Source: DATDPM01 sp963841995 (lineage in GTDB: Bacteria > Pseudomonadota > Alphaproteobacteria > DATDPM01). Taken from it: a stretch of DNA of 64,000 bases. The stretch lies in the NCBI GenBank assembly GCA_963841995.1, contig CAWJEX010000004.1, positions 1 through 64,000 on the forward strand, read 5' to 3'. Made by a program: the position numbers and the translations under genes. Below the pieces are notes generated by a model. The model made no database searches. It was not told the DNA's origin and saw only the letters and a list, made by a program, of their open reading frames with translations. How positions within the stretch are numbered: position 1 is the first letter of the stretch; each line of letters begins with the position of its first letter. Shown in pieces: positions 26,476-35,339 of this stretch.

Positions 26476-27345
26476 CTACGGCCACTTCACCTCAGGGGGC
26501 AGCGACATCAGAATCGCTTCGGTGTTGCCCCCGGTCATGAGACCGAATTTGGTGCCGCGGTCGTAAAGCAGATTGAATTCCACGTAGCGCCCGCGACGGA
26601 CGAGCTGGGCTTGGCGCTGTTCCTCGGTCCAGGGCGCGTCCAAATGCCGGCGTACCAGTTCCGGATAGATGTCGAGGAACGCCAAGCCGACATCGCGGGT
26701 GAAGGCAAAATCCTTGTCCCAGTTTTCCGAATTCAGATCGTCGTAAAAAATCCCGCCGATCCCCCGCGGCTCGCCGCGATGGGGGAGATAGAAATAGTCG
26801 TCGCACCATTTTTTGAAGCGCGAGTAATAGTCGGCGCCATGGGCGTCGCAGGCCTTTTTCAGCCGGGCGTGGAAATCCGCGGCGTCACGGGCATCGGGAA
26901 TCATCGGCGTCAAATCCGCGCCGCCGCCGAACCAGGATTTGGTGGTCACGATATGCCGGGTGTTCATATGCACGGCGGGCACCGCCGGCGAATAAGGATG
27001 AATGACCAGGGAAATGCCGCTCGCCCAAAACCGCGGGTCGTCGGCCGCCCCGGGCATCTGTTTGCGGAATTCGGGGCCGAATTCGCCGGAAACGGTCGAA
27101 ATATTGACGCCGGCCTTTTCGAACACCCGGCCGTGCAGGAGCGACATCACCCCGCCGCCTCCTTCTTCGCGATCCCAGGATTTGCGCGCGAATTTGCCGG
27201 GCGGAAGATGGGCGCGGGGGCCCTTATGGGCGGCTTCGAGCGCTTCGAGGGCGCCGCAGATTTTGTCGCGCAACTCGGAAAACCAGGCGCTGGTTTTTTG
27301 TTTTTGCCCGGCTTGTAATTGCGTGTCGAGGGTGGAGGGACTCAT
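26476..27345 (-). CDS. hemF: oxygen-dependent coproporphyrinogen-III oxidase
   Basis: The 289-residue protein matches HemF in length and motifs: REEGGGGVMSLLHGRVFEKAGVN (about 58-80), HMNTRHI (about 127), SWFGGGADLTPM (about 137) and the C-terminal GRYVEFNLLYDRGTKFGL followed by GGNTEAILMSLPP. It oxidatively decarboxylates coproporphyrinogen III to protoporphyrinogen IX in haem synthesis, in the cytoplasm. It overlaps trmL by four bases and stands opposite the cytochrome bc1 genes, whose haem it helps supply. Its 3' end meets the CCA gene with a three-base gap. Confidence 0.97.
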   Translation of the reverse strand: MSPSTLDTQLQAGQKQKTSAWFSELRDKICGALEALEAAHKGPRAHLPPGKFARKSWDREEGGGGVMSLLHGRVFEKAGVNISTVSGEFGPEFRKQMPGAADDPRFWASGISLVIHPYSPAVPAVHMNTRHIVTTKSWFGGGADLTPMIPDARDAADFHARLKKACDAHGADYYSRFKKWCDDYFYLPHRGEPRGIGGIFYDDLNSENWDKDFAFTRDVGLAFLDIYPELVRRHLDAPWTEEQRQAQLVRRGRYVEFNLLYDRGTKFGLMTGGNTEAILMSLPPEVKWP

Positions 27346-27803
27346 CGCGGGAATCCGTTCGTTTGTCGCAAGGCTTCGCCCAATACCATGGCCGCCGCCT
27401 GGGCGACATTGATCGAGCGCAAACCCTTGGCCATCGGGATCCGGAGCTTGGCGTCCGCCGCCGACGACACGGAATCGGGTACGCCGGCCGATTCGCGGCC
27501 GACCATCAGCGTATCATTGGGACGAAAGGAAAAGTCGGCGTAATTCTTGTCGCCCTTGCTGGTCAGTAGAACGAGACGCCCCTGGTCGTTCGATCGGTGC
27601 CATTCCCGGTAGGCTTTCCACGAGGAATGGCGGGTCAAATCGACGTGGGCGAGATAATCAAGTGCGGCCCGCCGCATCCGGCGTTCGCTGAGGACGAATC
27701 CGCAGGGCTCGATCAAATCCACCGGAATATCCAGGCAGGCTCCGAGCCGGAACAAAGTACCCGCGTTCTGCGGGATATCGGGTTCGAACAGGGCGAGCCG
27801 CAT
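27342..27803 (-). CDS. trmL: tRNA (cytidine/uridine-2'-O-)-methyltransferase
   Basis: Starting at MRLALFEPDIPQNAGTLFRL, the 153-residue protein is the short SPOUT form typical of TrmL. The knot region shows TLMVGRESAGVP (about 105) and LRIPMAKGLRSINVAQAAAMVLGEALRQ (about 124-151), which bind S-adenosylmethionine. It methylates the wobble nucleotide of leucine tRNAs. A longer start at 27863 adds a basic, unlikely extension. Its stop overlaps the hemF start, so the two are co-translated. Confidence 0.93.
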   Translation of the reverse strand: MRLALFEPDIPQNAGTLFRLGACLDIPVDLIEPCGFVLSERRMRRAALDYLAHVDLTRHSSWKAYREWHRSNDQGRLVLLTSKGDKNYADFSFRPNDTLMVGRESAGVPDSVSSAADAKLRIPMAKGLRSINVAQAAAMVLGEALRQTNGFPR

Positions 27804-27872
27804 GCGACGAAATTTTCCTCTTTCGGGCGCGGCGTTTGGCCGCAGAAGTATCCGGCTGTTCACTAGGCAAAC

Positions 27873-27894
27873 GCGGTATTTTGGATTATACCGC
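27873..27894 (+). promoter_or_regulatory. palindrome between trmL and petABC
   Basis: GCGGTAT (27873-27879) and ATACCGC (27888-27894) are perfect inverted repeats around an eight-base spacer, in the 237-bp gap between divergent trmL and petA. It is a reasonable operator position for either promoter, but no regulator family is indicated. Confidence 0.4.
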
Positions 27895-28040
27895 TGCGGG
27901 ATACGCTCTTCATGCCCGTAGCATTCTTACCCCGCAATGGGGGCCCACGCTGGGGGCAGCGGCTTCATCGGGGATGGCGTAGGGGATATAGTGCGGCGGT
28001 CCCGCCCGCGATATCGCTAAATCTTCAAGGGGGTCAGGGA

Positions 28041-28586
28041 ATGGCCGATACGGTTGGAAAGACCGAGACCGCGGGGGAAACCCGCCGCGATTTCCTTTTC
28101 CTTGCCACCGCGGCCGTCGGGGCCGTCGGGGTGGCCGCCACCTTGTGGCCCTTCATCGACACCATGAATCCGGCGGCGGATATCCGTGCCCTCTCTTCGG
28201 TTGACGTCGATCTGGCGCCGGTCGCCGCTGGCCAGCGGATCACCATCAAATGGCGGGGCAAGCCGGTATTCATCGATCACCGGACCGCCGAAGAAATCTC
28301 CAAGGCGCAGCAGGACGACAACGCCGATCTCCGCGATCCGGCGACCGATGCCTCCCGCGTCAAGAAACCGGAATGGCTGGTTCTGGTCGGCATCTGCACC
28401 CATCTCGGCTGCGTGCCGCTTGGCCAGAAGCCAACCGACCCCCGCGGCGATTGGGGCGGCTGGTTCTGCCCATGCCACGGCTCGGTCTACGACACTTCGG
28501 GGCGAATCCGCAAAGGCCCGGCTCCGCGGAATCTCGAGGTGCCGGCCTACGTCTTTACCTCCGATACGACGATCAAGATCGGTTAG
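28041..28586 (+). CDS. petA: ubiquinol-cytochrome c reductase iron-sulfur subunit (Rieske)
   Basis: The 181-residue protein has a twin-arginine type N terminus (TRRDFLFLATAAVGAVG, about 13-29) that stays as the membrane anchor, and the 2Fe-2S ligands in CTHLGCVP (about 118) and CPCHGSVYD (about 140). The ATG at 28041 has AGGGA just upstream. It carries electrons from ubiquinol to cytochrome c1 in the bc1 complex. It is the first of three subunit genes, ten bases before petB. Confidence 0.97.
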   Translation: MADTVGKTETAGETRRDFLFLATAAVGAVGVAATLWPFIDTMNPAADIRALSSVDVDLAPVAAGQRITIKWRGKPVFIDHRTAEEISKAQQDDNADLRDPATDASRVKKPEWLVLVGICTHLGCVPLGQKPTDPRGDWGGWFCPCHGSVYDTSGRIRKGPAPRNLEVPAYVFTSDTTIKIG

Positions 28587-28595
28587 GAAACAGTC

Positions 28596-29888
28596 ATGGC
28601 CCCACCGACGCTACCGCCCGAAAACGCCATCGTCCGTTGGATCGAGGCGCGCCTGCCGATTTTCAGCTTCGTCAAACATCACCTCAAGGATTATCCGACC
28701 CCGCGCAATCTGAACTACCTCTGGAACTTCGGTTCCATCGCCGGGATCATGCTGGTGGTCATGATTGTGACCGGCGTTCTGCTGGCGATGCAGTATACGG
28801 CGCATGTGGATATGGCGTTCAACTCGGTCGAACGCATCATGCGCGACGTGAATTACGGCTGGCTCCTGCGCTATCTGCACATGAATGGCGGGTCGTTTTT
28901 CTTCCTCGCGATCTATATCCATCTTTTCCGCGGCATGTATTACGGCTCCTTCAAGGCGCCCCGCGAAATCCTGTGGTGGCTCGGGATCATTATCTTGCTG
29001 CTGATGATGGCGACCGCCTTCATGGGCTATGTCCTCCCCTGGGGCCAAATGAGCTATTGGGCCGCCACCGTCATCACCAATTTATTGTCCGCCATTCCCT
29101 GGGTCGGCAACGACATCGTCACTTGGCTGTGGGGCGGATTTTCGGTCGACAACCCGACGCTCAACCGGTTTTACGCGCTCCATTATCTGCTGCCGTTCCT
29201 GATCTTCGCCGTGGTGTTCGTGCATTTGTGGGCGCTGCATACGGTTAAATCGAACAATCCGCTCGGCATCGAGCCGAAGAAGCAGCAGGACACGATCCCT
29301 TTCCATCCCTATTACACGGTGAAGGATCTATTCGGCTTCGGCATGTTCTTTCTGATTTATCTTGCGGTCGTGTTCTTTGCGCCCAATTGGCTCGGTGAAA
29401 CGGATAATTACATTCCGGCCAATTCCCTGGTGACGCCGGCGCATATCGTGCCGGAATGGTATTTCCTGCCTTATTACGCAATCTTGCGTTCAGTCACGAT
29501 CAATATCTCCATTCCGTTTACCGGCATCGTCATAATTCCCGCCAAGCTTGGCGGCGTGATCGCGATGTTCGGTTCGATCCTGATTCTTTTCGTCTTGCCG
29601 TGGCTCGACAGCTCGCCGATTAAGAGCGGCCGCTTCCGCCCGATCTTCAAGCAGCTGTTCGTGCTTTTCATCGTGGATTGCGCGGTGCTGACTTGGGTCG
29701 GGGCCAATCGGCCCGACGAGATGCTCATGATGGGGCCCGACATGGCCATCCCGTATCTGATGATCGGCCAAGTCGCCACCTTGTATTATTTCGGCCATTT
29801 CCTCGTGCTGCTGCCGCTCCTTGCCCGATTCGAAAAACCGAGGCCGCTGCCGGACAGCATCAGCGCCGCCTCAAGCGGCCAGGGCTGA
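28596..29888 (+). CDS. petB: ubiquinol-cytochrome c reductase cytochrome b subunit
   Basis: The 430-residue protein has eight membrane helices. The haem ligands are the two His in LHMNGGSFFFLAIYIHLFRG (about 94 and 108) and two in ALHYLLPFLIFAVVFVHLWALH (about 196 and 210). The quinol-oxidising site PEWYFLPYYAIL lies near 286. It is the core redox subunit of the bc1 complex, passing electrons across the inner membrane. It is three bases upstream of petC. Confidence 0.98.
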   Translation: MAPPTLPPENAIVRWIEARLPIFSFVKHHLKDYPTPRNLNYLWNFGSIAGIMLVVMIVTGVLLAMQYTAHVDMAFNSVERIMRDVNYGWLLRYLHMNGGSFFFLAIYIHLFRGMYYGSFKAPREILWWLGIIILLLMMATAFMGYVLPWGQMSYWAATVITNLLSAIPWVGNDIVTWLWGGFSVDNPTLNRFYALHYLLPFLIFAVVFVHLWALHTVKSNNPLGIEPKKQQDTIPFHPYYTVKDLFGFGMFFLIYLAVVFFAPNWLGETDNYIPANSLVTPAHIVPEWYFLPYYAILRSVTINISIPFTGIVIIPAKLGGVIAMFGSILILFVLPWLDSSPIKSGRFRPIFKQLFVLFIVDCAVLTWVGANRPDEMLMMGPDMAIPYLMIGQVATLYYFGHFLVLLPLLARFEKPRPLPDSISAASSGQG

Positions 29889-29891
29889 GCC

Positions 29892-30647
29892 ATGGGCCGG
29901 ATTCGAAGCGCCGTCGTTCTCGTCATTACCGCCTTGATCGCGGTCCCTGCGCTCGCTGAAGAAGCCGCCCCGGCGGCCCAGGATTGGTCCTTTTCCGGCA
30001 TCTTCGGCACCTATGACCGCGCCGCACTTCGCCGCGGCTTTCAGGTCTATCACGATGTTTGCTCAGCCTGTCATTCGCTCAACCGTGTCCGCTATCGCGA
30101 TCTTCAGGAGATCGGCTTCAGCGAGGACGAAGCGAAAGCGCTTGCCGCCGAGAAGAAAGTGACCGACGGCCCCAACGATCAAGGCCAGATGTTCGAGCGG
30201 CCGGCGCGTCTTGCCGATGCGATCGTGCCGCCTTTCGCCAACGAGCCATTGGCGAGGCTTGCCAATAACGGCGCGCTGCCGCCCGATCTGTCGTTGATCG
30301 TCAAGGCGCGAAAAGGCGGAGCCGATTACGTCGATGCGATCCTAATCGGCTTTGTCGATGCGCCGCCGGACGCCAAAATTCCCGACGGCATGTTCTACAA
30401 CGCCGCCTTCCCCGGTCATGCGATCGCCATGCCGCCGCCGCTTGTCGACGGCGCCGTCACCTACGCCGACAAGACACCGGCCACGGTTCCCCAATTGGCC
30501 CATGACGTCGTGACCTTTCTGAATTGGGCGGCCGAGCCGGAACTCGAAGCGCGCAAGAAGATGGGCCTGCGTGTGATGATCTATCTCGTTCTCCTCACCG
30601 CCATGCTTTACGCCGTAAAGCGGAAGGTGTGGAGCAAGCTCCACTAG
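29892..30647 (+). CDS. petC: ubiquinol-cytochrome c reductase cytochrome c1
   Basis: The 251-residue protein has a signal peptide (about 1-22, cleaved after ALA), the haem c site CSACH (about 57-61), the axial methionine region FPGHAIAMPPPL (about 175-187), and a C-terminal membrane anchor (about 226-243, RVMIYLVLLTAMLYAV). It receives electrons from the Rieske protein at the periplasmic face. It closes the bc1 gene set and precedes mtnP by ten bases, so the methylthioadenosine genes are likely in the same transcript. Confidence 0.97.
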   Translation: MGRIRSAVVLVITALIAVPALAEEAAPAAQDWSFSGIFGTYDRAALRRGFQVYHDVCSACHSLNRVRYRDLQEIGFSEDEAKALAAEKKVTDGPNDQGQMFERPARLADAIVPPFANEPLARLANNGALPPDLSLIVKARKGGADYVDAILIGFVDAPPDAKIPDGMFYNAAFPGHAIAMPPPLVDGAVTYADKTPATVPQLAHDVVTFLNWAAEPELEARKKMGLRVMIYLVLLTAMLYAVKRKVWSKLH

Positions 30648-30657
30648 GACTTAGACG

Positions 30658-31545
30658 ATGCACGGGGAAGACTCGAGCCCGCTGCTGGCGGTCATCGGGG
30701 GCAGCGGGGTCTACGACATTCCTGGGCTCGCCAACACCCATTGGGAGCGAATCGCCAGCCCGTTCGGCGAAACCTCCGACGAGCTTTTCTTTGGCGAACT
30801 CAACGATCAGTGTATCGTCTTTCTGCCGCGCCATGGCCGGGGCCATAAAATCCCGCCAAGCGACCTCAATTTCCGCGCCAATATCGACGCCCTGAAGCGG
30901 GTCGGCGTCACCGAGATCCTGTCGGTGAGCGCCGTGGGCAGTCTCAGAGCCGAACTGTCGCCCGGCACTTTCGTTATCGTCGATCAATTCATCGACCGCA
31001 CTTTCGCGCGGAAGAAAAGCTTTTTCGGCCCCGGTCTGGTCGCCCATGTGTCGGTGGCCGATCCGGTGTGCCGGCGCATCGGCGATCATATTCAAGAAGC
31101 AGCGCGAAGCACCGGCGTCGATCACATACGCGGCGGCACTTATCTGGCGATGGAAGGCCCACAATTCTCGACCCGCGCCGAATCGGAGCTTTACCGTGCC
31201 TGGGGCTGTGACGTCATCGGCATGACCAACATGCCTGAGGCCAAACTCGCCCGCGAGGCGGAGATGTGCTACGCCACGGTGGCGATGGTGACCGATTACG
31301 ATTGCTGGCATCCCCATCATGACGACGTTTCGGTTGAGTCGGTAATCAAGGTCCTGCTGGAAAACGCCACCAAAGCGAAAAATCTGGTGGCGGCTCTTGC
31401 CCCGAGGTTGCGCGGCCGAAAGAGCCCTTGCGAAGCCGGTTGCCACCGGGCCTTGGACAACGCCATCATCACGGGGCCCCAGGCCCGCGATCCGGAAATG
31501 GTCCGCAAATTGGACGCCGTCGCCGGCCGGGTGTTGCGGGCGTAA
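30658..31545 (+). CDS. mtnP: S-methyl-5'-thioadenosine phosphorylase
   Basis: The 295-residue protein has the nucleoside phosphorylase motifs LAVIGGSGVYDIPGL (about 10), FLPRHGRGHKIPPSDLNFRAN (about 56-76), GTYLAMEGPQFSTRAE (about 159) and GMTNMPEAKLAREAEMCYA (about 187-205). The GTYLAMEGPQFSTRAES and NMPEA features are those of the MTA-specific group. It phosphorolyses 5'-methylthioadenosine, left from polyamine or quorum-signal synthesis, to adenine and methylthioribose-1-phosphate, which the next enzyme uses. Confidence 0.95.
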   Translation: MHGEDSSPLLAVIGGSGVYDIPGLANTHWERIASPFGETSDELFFGELNDQCIVFLPRHGRGHKIPPSDLNFRANIDALKRVGVTEILSVSAVGSLRAELSPGTFVIVDQFIDRTFARKKSFFGPGLVAHVSVADPVCRRIGDHIQEAARSTGVDHIRGGTYLAMEGPQFSTRAESELYRAWGCDVIGMTNMPEAKLAREAEMCYATVAMVTDYDCWHPHHDDVSVESVIKVLLENATKAKNLVAALAPRLRGRKSPCEAGCHRALDNAIITGPQARDPEMVRKLDAVAGRVLRA

Positions 31546-31600
31546 CCGGTACGTTTGAACCAAAGATTGGGGCCGCGGAATCGGCGCCGCGGATTGACGC

Positions 31601-32713
31601 ATGAAGGTTCAAGGCAAAGCGACGCGCACCATCTGGGTTGCGGCGGATCAAAAAAGCGTCGAGATCATCGATCAGACGCAGCTTCCCCATTTCTTTGTGA
31701 TCAAGACTTTGCGCAGCGCCAAGGATGCGGCGGATGCGATTTCGCGGATGTTGGTCCGTGGCGCGCCGCTCATCGGGGCCACGGCGGCCTATGGACTCTG
31801 GCTGGCGACGGGCGCGGACGCTTCGAATGCCGCGCTCGACTTCGCGTGCACAATGCTGATGGCGACGCGGCCGACGGCGGTCAATCTGCGCTGGGCGATC
31901 GACAGCATGCGGATAGCATTGGCGCCGCTGGCGCCAGCAGCGCGCGAAGCGGCGGCGCGAAAGCGGGCCGATGAAATCGCCGATGAGGATGTCGCGATCA
32001 ACCGCGCCATCGGCGAGCACGGCTTGTCCCTGATCCGGGATGTTGCGGTGTCCAGGCGCGGCCCGGTCAATGTGCTTACCCATTGCAATGCCGGCTGGCT
32101 GGCGACCGTCGATTGGGGAACCGCGATAGCGCCCATTTACGCGGCCCATGATTCAGGGATCGCGGTTCACATCTGGGTCGATGAAACCCGGCCGCGCAAT
32201 CAGGGCGCCTCGCTTACCGCCTGGGAGCTCAATCAGCACGGCGTGCCGCATACCGTGATCGTCGACAATGCCGGCGGCCATTTGATGCAGCGCGGGCTCG
32301 TCGACATGGCGATCGTCGGCACCGACCGCACCACCGCGGAGGGCGATGTCGCCAACAAGATCGGCACTTATCTAAAGGCCCTGGCGGCGAAGGATTGCGG
32401 CGTGCCGTTCTATGTGGCGCTGCCGGGCCCGACCATCGATTGGACGCTGTCGGACGGATTGCGCGACATTCCCATCGAAGAACGAAGCGGCACCGAGGTT
32501 TCGCATATTGCCGGTCTCACCGAGGAGAGAAAAATCGCTAGCGTGCGGTTGATCCCGGAAGGCAGCAAAACCTTCAATCCCGGGTTCGACGTGACTCCGG
32601 CCCGCCTTGTCACCGCGCTCGTCACCGAACGCGGAATTGCGCCAGCCAGCCGGGAAGGTCTGTTCCGGCTCTATCCGGAATTTGCCCGCGGCCGCACCGT
32701 CTCCCGGGGTTAG
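31601..32713 (+). CDS. mtnA: S-methyl-5-thioribose-1-phosphate isomerase
   Basis: The 370-residue protein is an eIF2B-like isomerase with MLVRGAPLIGATAAYGL (about 49), LTHCNAGWLATVDWGTAIAP (catalytic Cys about 162), HIWVDETRPRNQGASLTAWEL (about 188) and IVGTDRTTAEGDVANKIGTY (catalytic Asp about 242). It converts methylthioribose-1-phosphate to methylthioribulose-1-phosphate. It sits between mtnP and a class II aldolase, 55 bases after the former and 10 bases before the latter. Confidence 0.95.
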   Translation: MKVQGKATRTIWVAADQKSVEIIDQTQLPHFFVIKTLRSAKDAADAISRMLVRGAPLIGATAAYGLWLATGADASNAALDFACTMLMATRPTAVNLRWAIDSMRIALAPLAPAAREAAARKRADEIADEDVAINRAIGEHGLSLIRDVAVSRRGPVNVLTHCNAGWLATVDWGTAIAPIYAAHDSGIAVHIWVDETRPRNQGASLTAWELNQHGVPHTVIVDNAGGHLMQRGLVDMAIVGTDRTTAEGDVANKIGTYLKALAAKDCGVPFYVALPGPTIDWTLSDGLRDIPIEERSGTEVSHIAGLTEERKIASVRLIPEGSKTFNPGFDVTPARLVTALVTERGIAPASREGLFRLYPEFARGRTVSRG

Positions 32714-32723
32714 GAGCTCCATC

Positions 32724-33404
32724 GTGACGACCGCAAAATTGCGCCGCGACATCGTCGCCACGTTGCGCTGGCTCGAAAAACGGCGGCTTTACAGCGGCAG
32801 CTCCGGCAATGTTTCGGTCCGCGGCGGTTCGGGTTTCCTGATCACGCCGACCGGCATTCCCTGCGACGACACCAAGGCTTCCGATATCGTGGACATGTCT
32901 CTTGGCGGCGCGCCGCGCGGCAAGTTGTTGCCGTCCAGCGAGTGGCGGATCCATCGCGATATTTATCGCCGCCGGAAAGAGATCAGCGCCATCGTCCACA
33001 CGCACTCGCCGTTCGCGACGGCGCTATCATGCCTCCGCCGCGATATCCCGCCCTTCCACTACATGGTGGCCAAGGCCGGCGGCGAAACAATTCGATGCGG
33101 GCGATATGCCACTTTTGGAACCGAAGCGCTGTCGCGGAACGCCCTCAAGGCCCTCAACGGGCGGCGGGCCTGCCTGCTCGCCAATCACGGGATGATCGCG
33201 GCGGGAACGGATTTGGCGGCGGCGCGGCGCTTGGCCGAAGAAGTGGAGGCGATTTGCGAGCAGTTTTGGCGGGCGCTTCAGATGGGCAAGCCGGTGCTGC
33301 TGTCGAAGGCGGAGATGGCCCGGGTGATCGAGAAGTTCAAAACCTATGGGGTTCAACCCACCCGGCAATCGGCCCGGAAAACCGGTAAATCCAAACGCCG
33401 CTGA
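32724..33404 (+). CDS. ald2: class II (FucA-type) aldolase, probable methylthioribulose-1-phosphate aldolase
   Basis: From the GTG at 32724 (AGGAGC eight bases before it), the 226-residue protein aligns by eye with fuculose-phosphate aldolase throughout: SGNVSVR (about 29), LITPTGIPCDD (about 41), LPSSEWRIHRDIY with the catalytic Glu (about 72), IVHTHSPFA with zinc-binding His (about 91), LLANHGMIA (about 153) and EKFKTYG at the end. It does not look like the dehydratase MtnB. In Rhodospirillum rubrum the equivalent enzyme after MtnP and MtnA splits methylthioribulose-1-phosphate into DHAP and methylthioacetaldehyde. The substrate here is inferred from that gene order. Confidence 0.8.
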   Translation: MTTAKLRRDIVATLRWLEKRRLYSGSSGNVSVRGGSGFLITPTGIPCDDTKASDIVDMSLGGAPRGKLLPSSEWRIHRDIYRRRKEISAIVHTHSPFATALSCLRRDIPPFHYMVAKAGGETIRCGRYATFGTEALSRNALKALNGRRACLLANHGMIAAGTDLAAARRLAEEVEAICEQFWRALQMGKPVLLSKAEMARVIEKFKTYGVQPTRQSARKTGKSKRR

Positions 33405-33574
33405 TCCGTGGTATTGCCCGTATTTTGCCCGTATTTTGCGCGGCAAATCGGCTCAACTGATTAAGCTCCTCTAAACGATTTGCACCTACCTTTCCGATTA
33501 GGCTGCGCTCGCAGCGTCCCTTGCCTATCGGTGCGGGCGGCGGCGAATAAACTAGAAAAGCCGGGGATTTCACC

Positions 33575-34625
33575 GTGATTCTGACGGATAAGGTCGTCAA
33601 CGTGCACGAGACCGCCGAAGCCGCGTTTTCGTTGATTAACGCGAAAGGCTTTGCGCCGACGCCGAAATGCTACGCGCTCTGGTATGCATTTTTCTCCGGC
33701 GCCGATCCCGAGCTCGAAGCGATTCTCGATAGAGTGGTGAAGGGAATCGACGACCTCAGCGATCGCAGGGTCCACGACCTTTACGCTCAATTCTTCGAAA
33801 CCGACATGGAAGCCGAAGCAATCCGCCAAACCGGCGCCATGATCGAGGCTTCGGTGACCAAGGTCATCGAGAAATTAAACGACGTCAATGCCGAAATCGG
33901 CGCGCTATGGCGAACGCTTGGAAAATTATTCGGGCCGGTTGTCGCGCGGACCGAAGCCGGGCGAGATTCAGACAATCATCGAAACGGTTCTCGGCGAGAC
34001 CAAGAAGATGCGCGAGCGCAGCGAACAGATCGCCGGCGACATCAAGGAATCGTCGCTGGAAATCGTCGAACTTCGCCGGAACTTGGAAAACGTCCGGCGC
34101 GAGGCGCACACCGATGCCCTGACCGGAATCGCCAATCGCCGCTCCTTCGACGAGCGCCTCAGGCTCTCCCTGCGCGAAGCCAAGGAGACGAGCGATACCG
34201 TCAGCCTGCTGATGATCGACATCGACTTCTTCAAGAAATTCAACGACAGCTACGGCCATCAGCTCGGCGACAGGGTTCTGCAGCTGGTCGCCCGCATCCT
34301 CAAGACCTCGATCAAGGGCCGTGACATGGTCGCCCGCTATGGCGGCGAGGAGTTCGCAGTCATTCTCCCCGCCACGCGTTTGGCGGGAGCCGCCACTCTC
34401 GGCGATCAGATCCGCGAAGCGGTCGCCACGCGCCATATCATCCAAAAGCGCACCGGAGAAGATTTGGGGACGATCAGCCTATCGCTCGGCGTCGCCAATC
34501 TGCGGAGCGGCGATTCGGCGGAAAGCCTGATCAAGCGGGCCGACGAAGCGCTCTATGCGGCAAAACGCAACGGCCGCAACCGGGTCGTTACCGAAGAACA
34601 AGTCGGCCGCCCGATGGCGGTCTAG
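33575..34625 (+). pseudogene. diguanylate cyclase (GGDEF), frameshifted at a GANTC site
   Basis: The N-terminal part (VNVHETAEAAFSLINAKGFAPT to KVIEKLNDVNAE) is a helical sensor-like region, followed in another frame by RYGERLENYSGRL, a coiled segment and a GGDEF domain: DALTGIANRRSFDERL, MIDIDFFKKFNDSYGHQLGD and ARYGGEEFAVILP. The active site is intact; the inhibitory RxxD reads KGRD. GAAATC at 33893-33898 read as GAATC restores NAESARYGERL. The joined protein is about 350 residues, soluble, and would make cyclic di-GMP. It is alone downstream of the mtn genes. Confidence 0.85.
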
Positions 34626-34659
34626 TTACCCACTCGAATGCCGGCCCGCGCCCAGCGAT

Positions 34660-35337
34660 TCAACCGATATATTTCCGGAAATGCTCGACGGTTCGCTGAA
34701 AAGCGAGCGACGATGCTGGCGCATCGAAATCGCCGCGCTGATCGCAATTGAAGCCGTGGCCGGCGGCATAGGTAAAAACCGGAACCGCGGGATGCGCCTT
34801 GCGAATCATCGCCACGGCCTCGCTTGGGATAAGCGAATCTTTTTCGCCAAAGTGAAGGATGATCGGGCAGCGGGGTTTCTCGGCCACGAAATCCTTGATC
34901 TGCGCACCGTAGTATCCAACCACGCAGTCCGGATTTAGCCGTGCGGCGGAAACCCAGGCCAGCGATCCGCCCCAGCAATAGCCGACGACGCCGACGCGGC
35001 CCAAGGGGCGGAGCGCCTCGATCGCGGCCGCGATATCAACCATCGGCAAATCGAATCCGAGTTTTCCCCGGATGGCGCGGCCCTTGACGGTGTCCTCCTC
35101 GTTGTAGCCGAATTCGATATTCTTCTCGATCCGGTCAAATAAGGCGGGTGCTATCGCGGCATAGCCTTCGTCCGCGAATTTGTCGGCGACGGCGCGGATG
35201 TGGTCGTTGACGCCGAAAATTTCCTGCAGAACGACGACCCCACCGCGCGGCTTACCGGACGGCTCAGCACGGTAAGCGTCGAATTCATGGCCGTCGGATG
35301 CTTTGAAATGCTTGAACCCGCTCATGGCGACCGCCAT
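34660..35337 (-). CDS. dienelactone hydrolase family protein
   Basis: The 225-residue alpha/beta hydrolase has the nucleophile in VGYCWGGSLAW (Cys about 120), VVVLQEIFGVND near 35 with the conserved Glu, HFGEKDSLIP (Asp about 169) and YAAGHGFNCD (His about 200), the Cys-Asp-His triad of dienelactone hydrolases. It hydrolyses lactone-like or ester substrates; carboxymethylenebutenolidase activity is only a family guess. It begins two bases after the ychF stop, so it is likely co-transcribed. An inner ATG at 35325 is an alternative start. Confidence 0.88.
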   Translation of the reverse strand: MAVAMSGFKHFKASDGHEFDAYRAEPSGKPRGGVVVLQEIFGVNDHIRAVADKFADEGYAAIAPALFDRIEKNIEFGYNEEDTVKGRAIRGKLGFDLPMVDIAAAIEALRPLGRVGVVGYCWGGSLAWVSAARLNPDCVVGYYGAQIKDFVAEKPRCPIILHFGEKDSLIPSEAVAMIRKAHPAVPVFTYAAGHGFNCDQRGDFDAPASSLAFQRTVEHFRKYIG

Positions 35338-35339
35338 GG

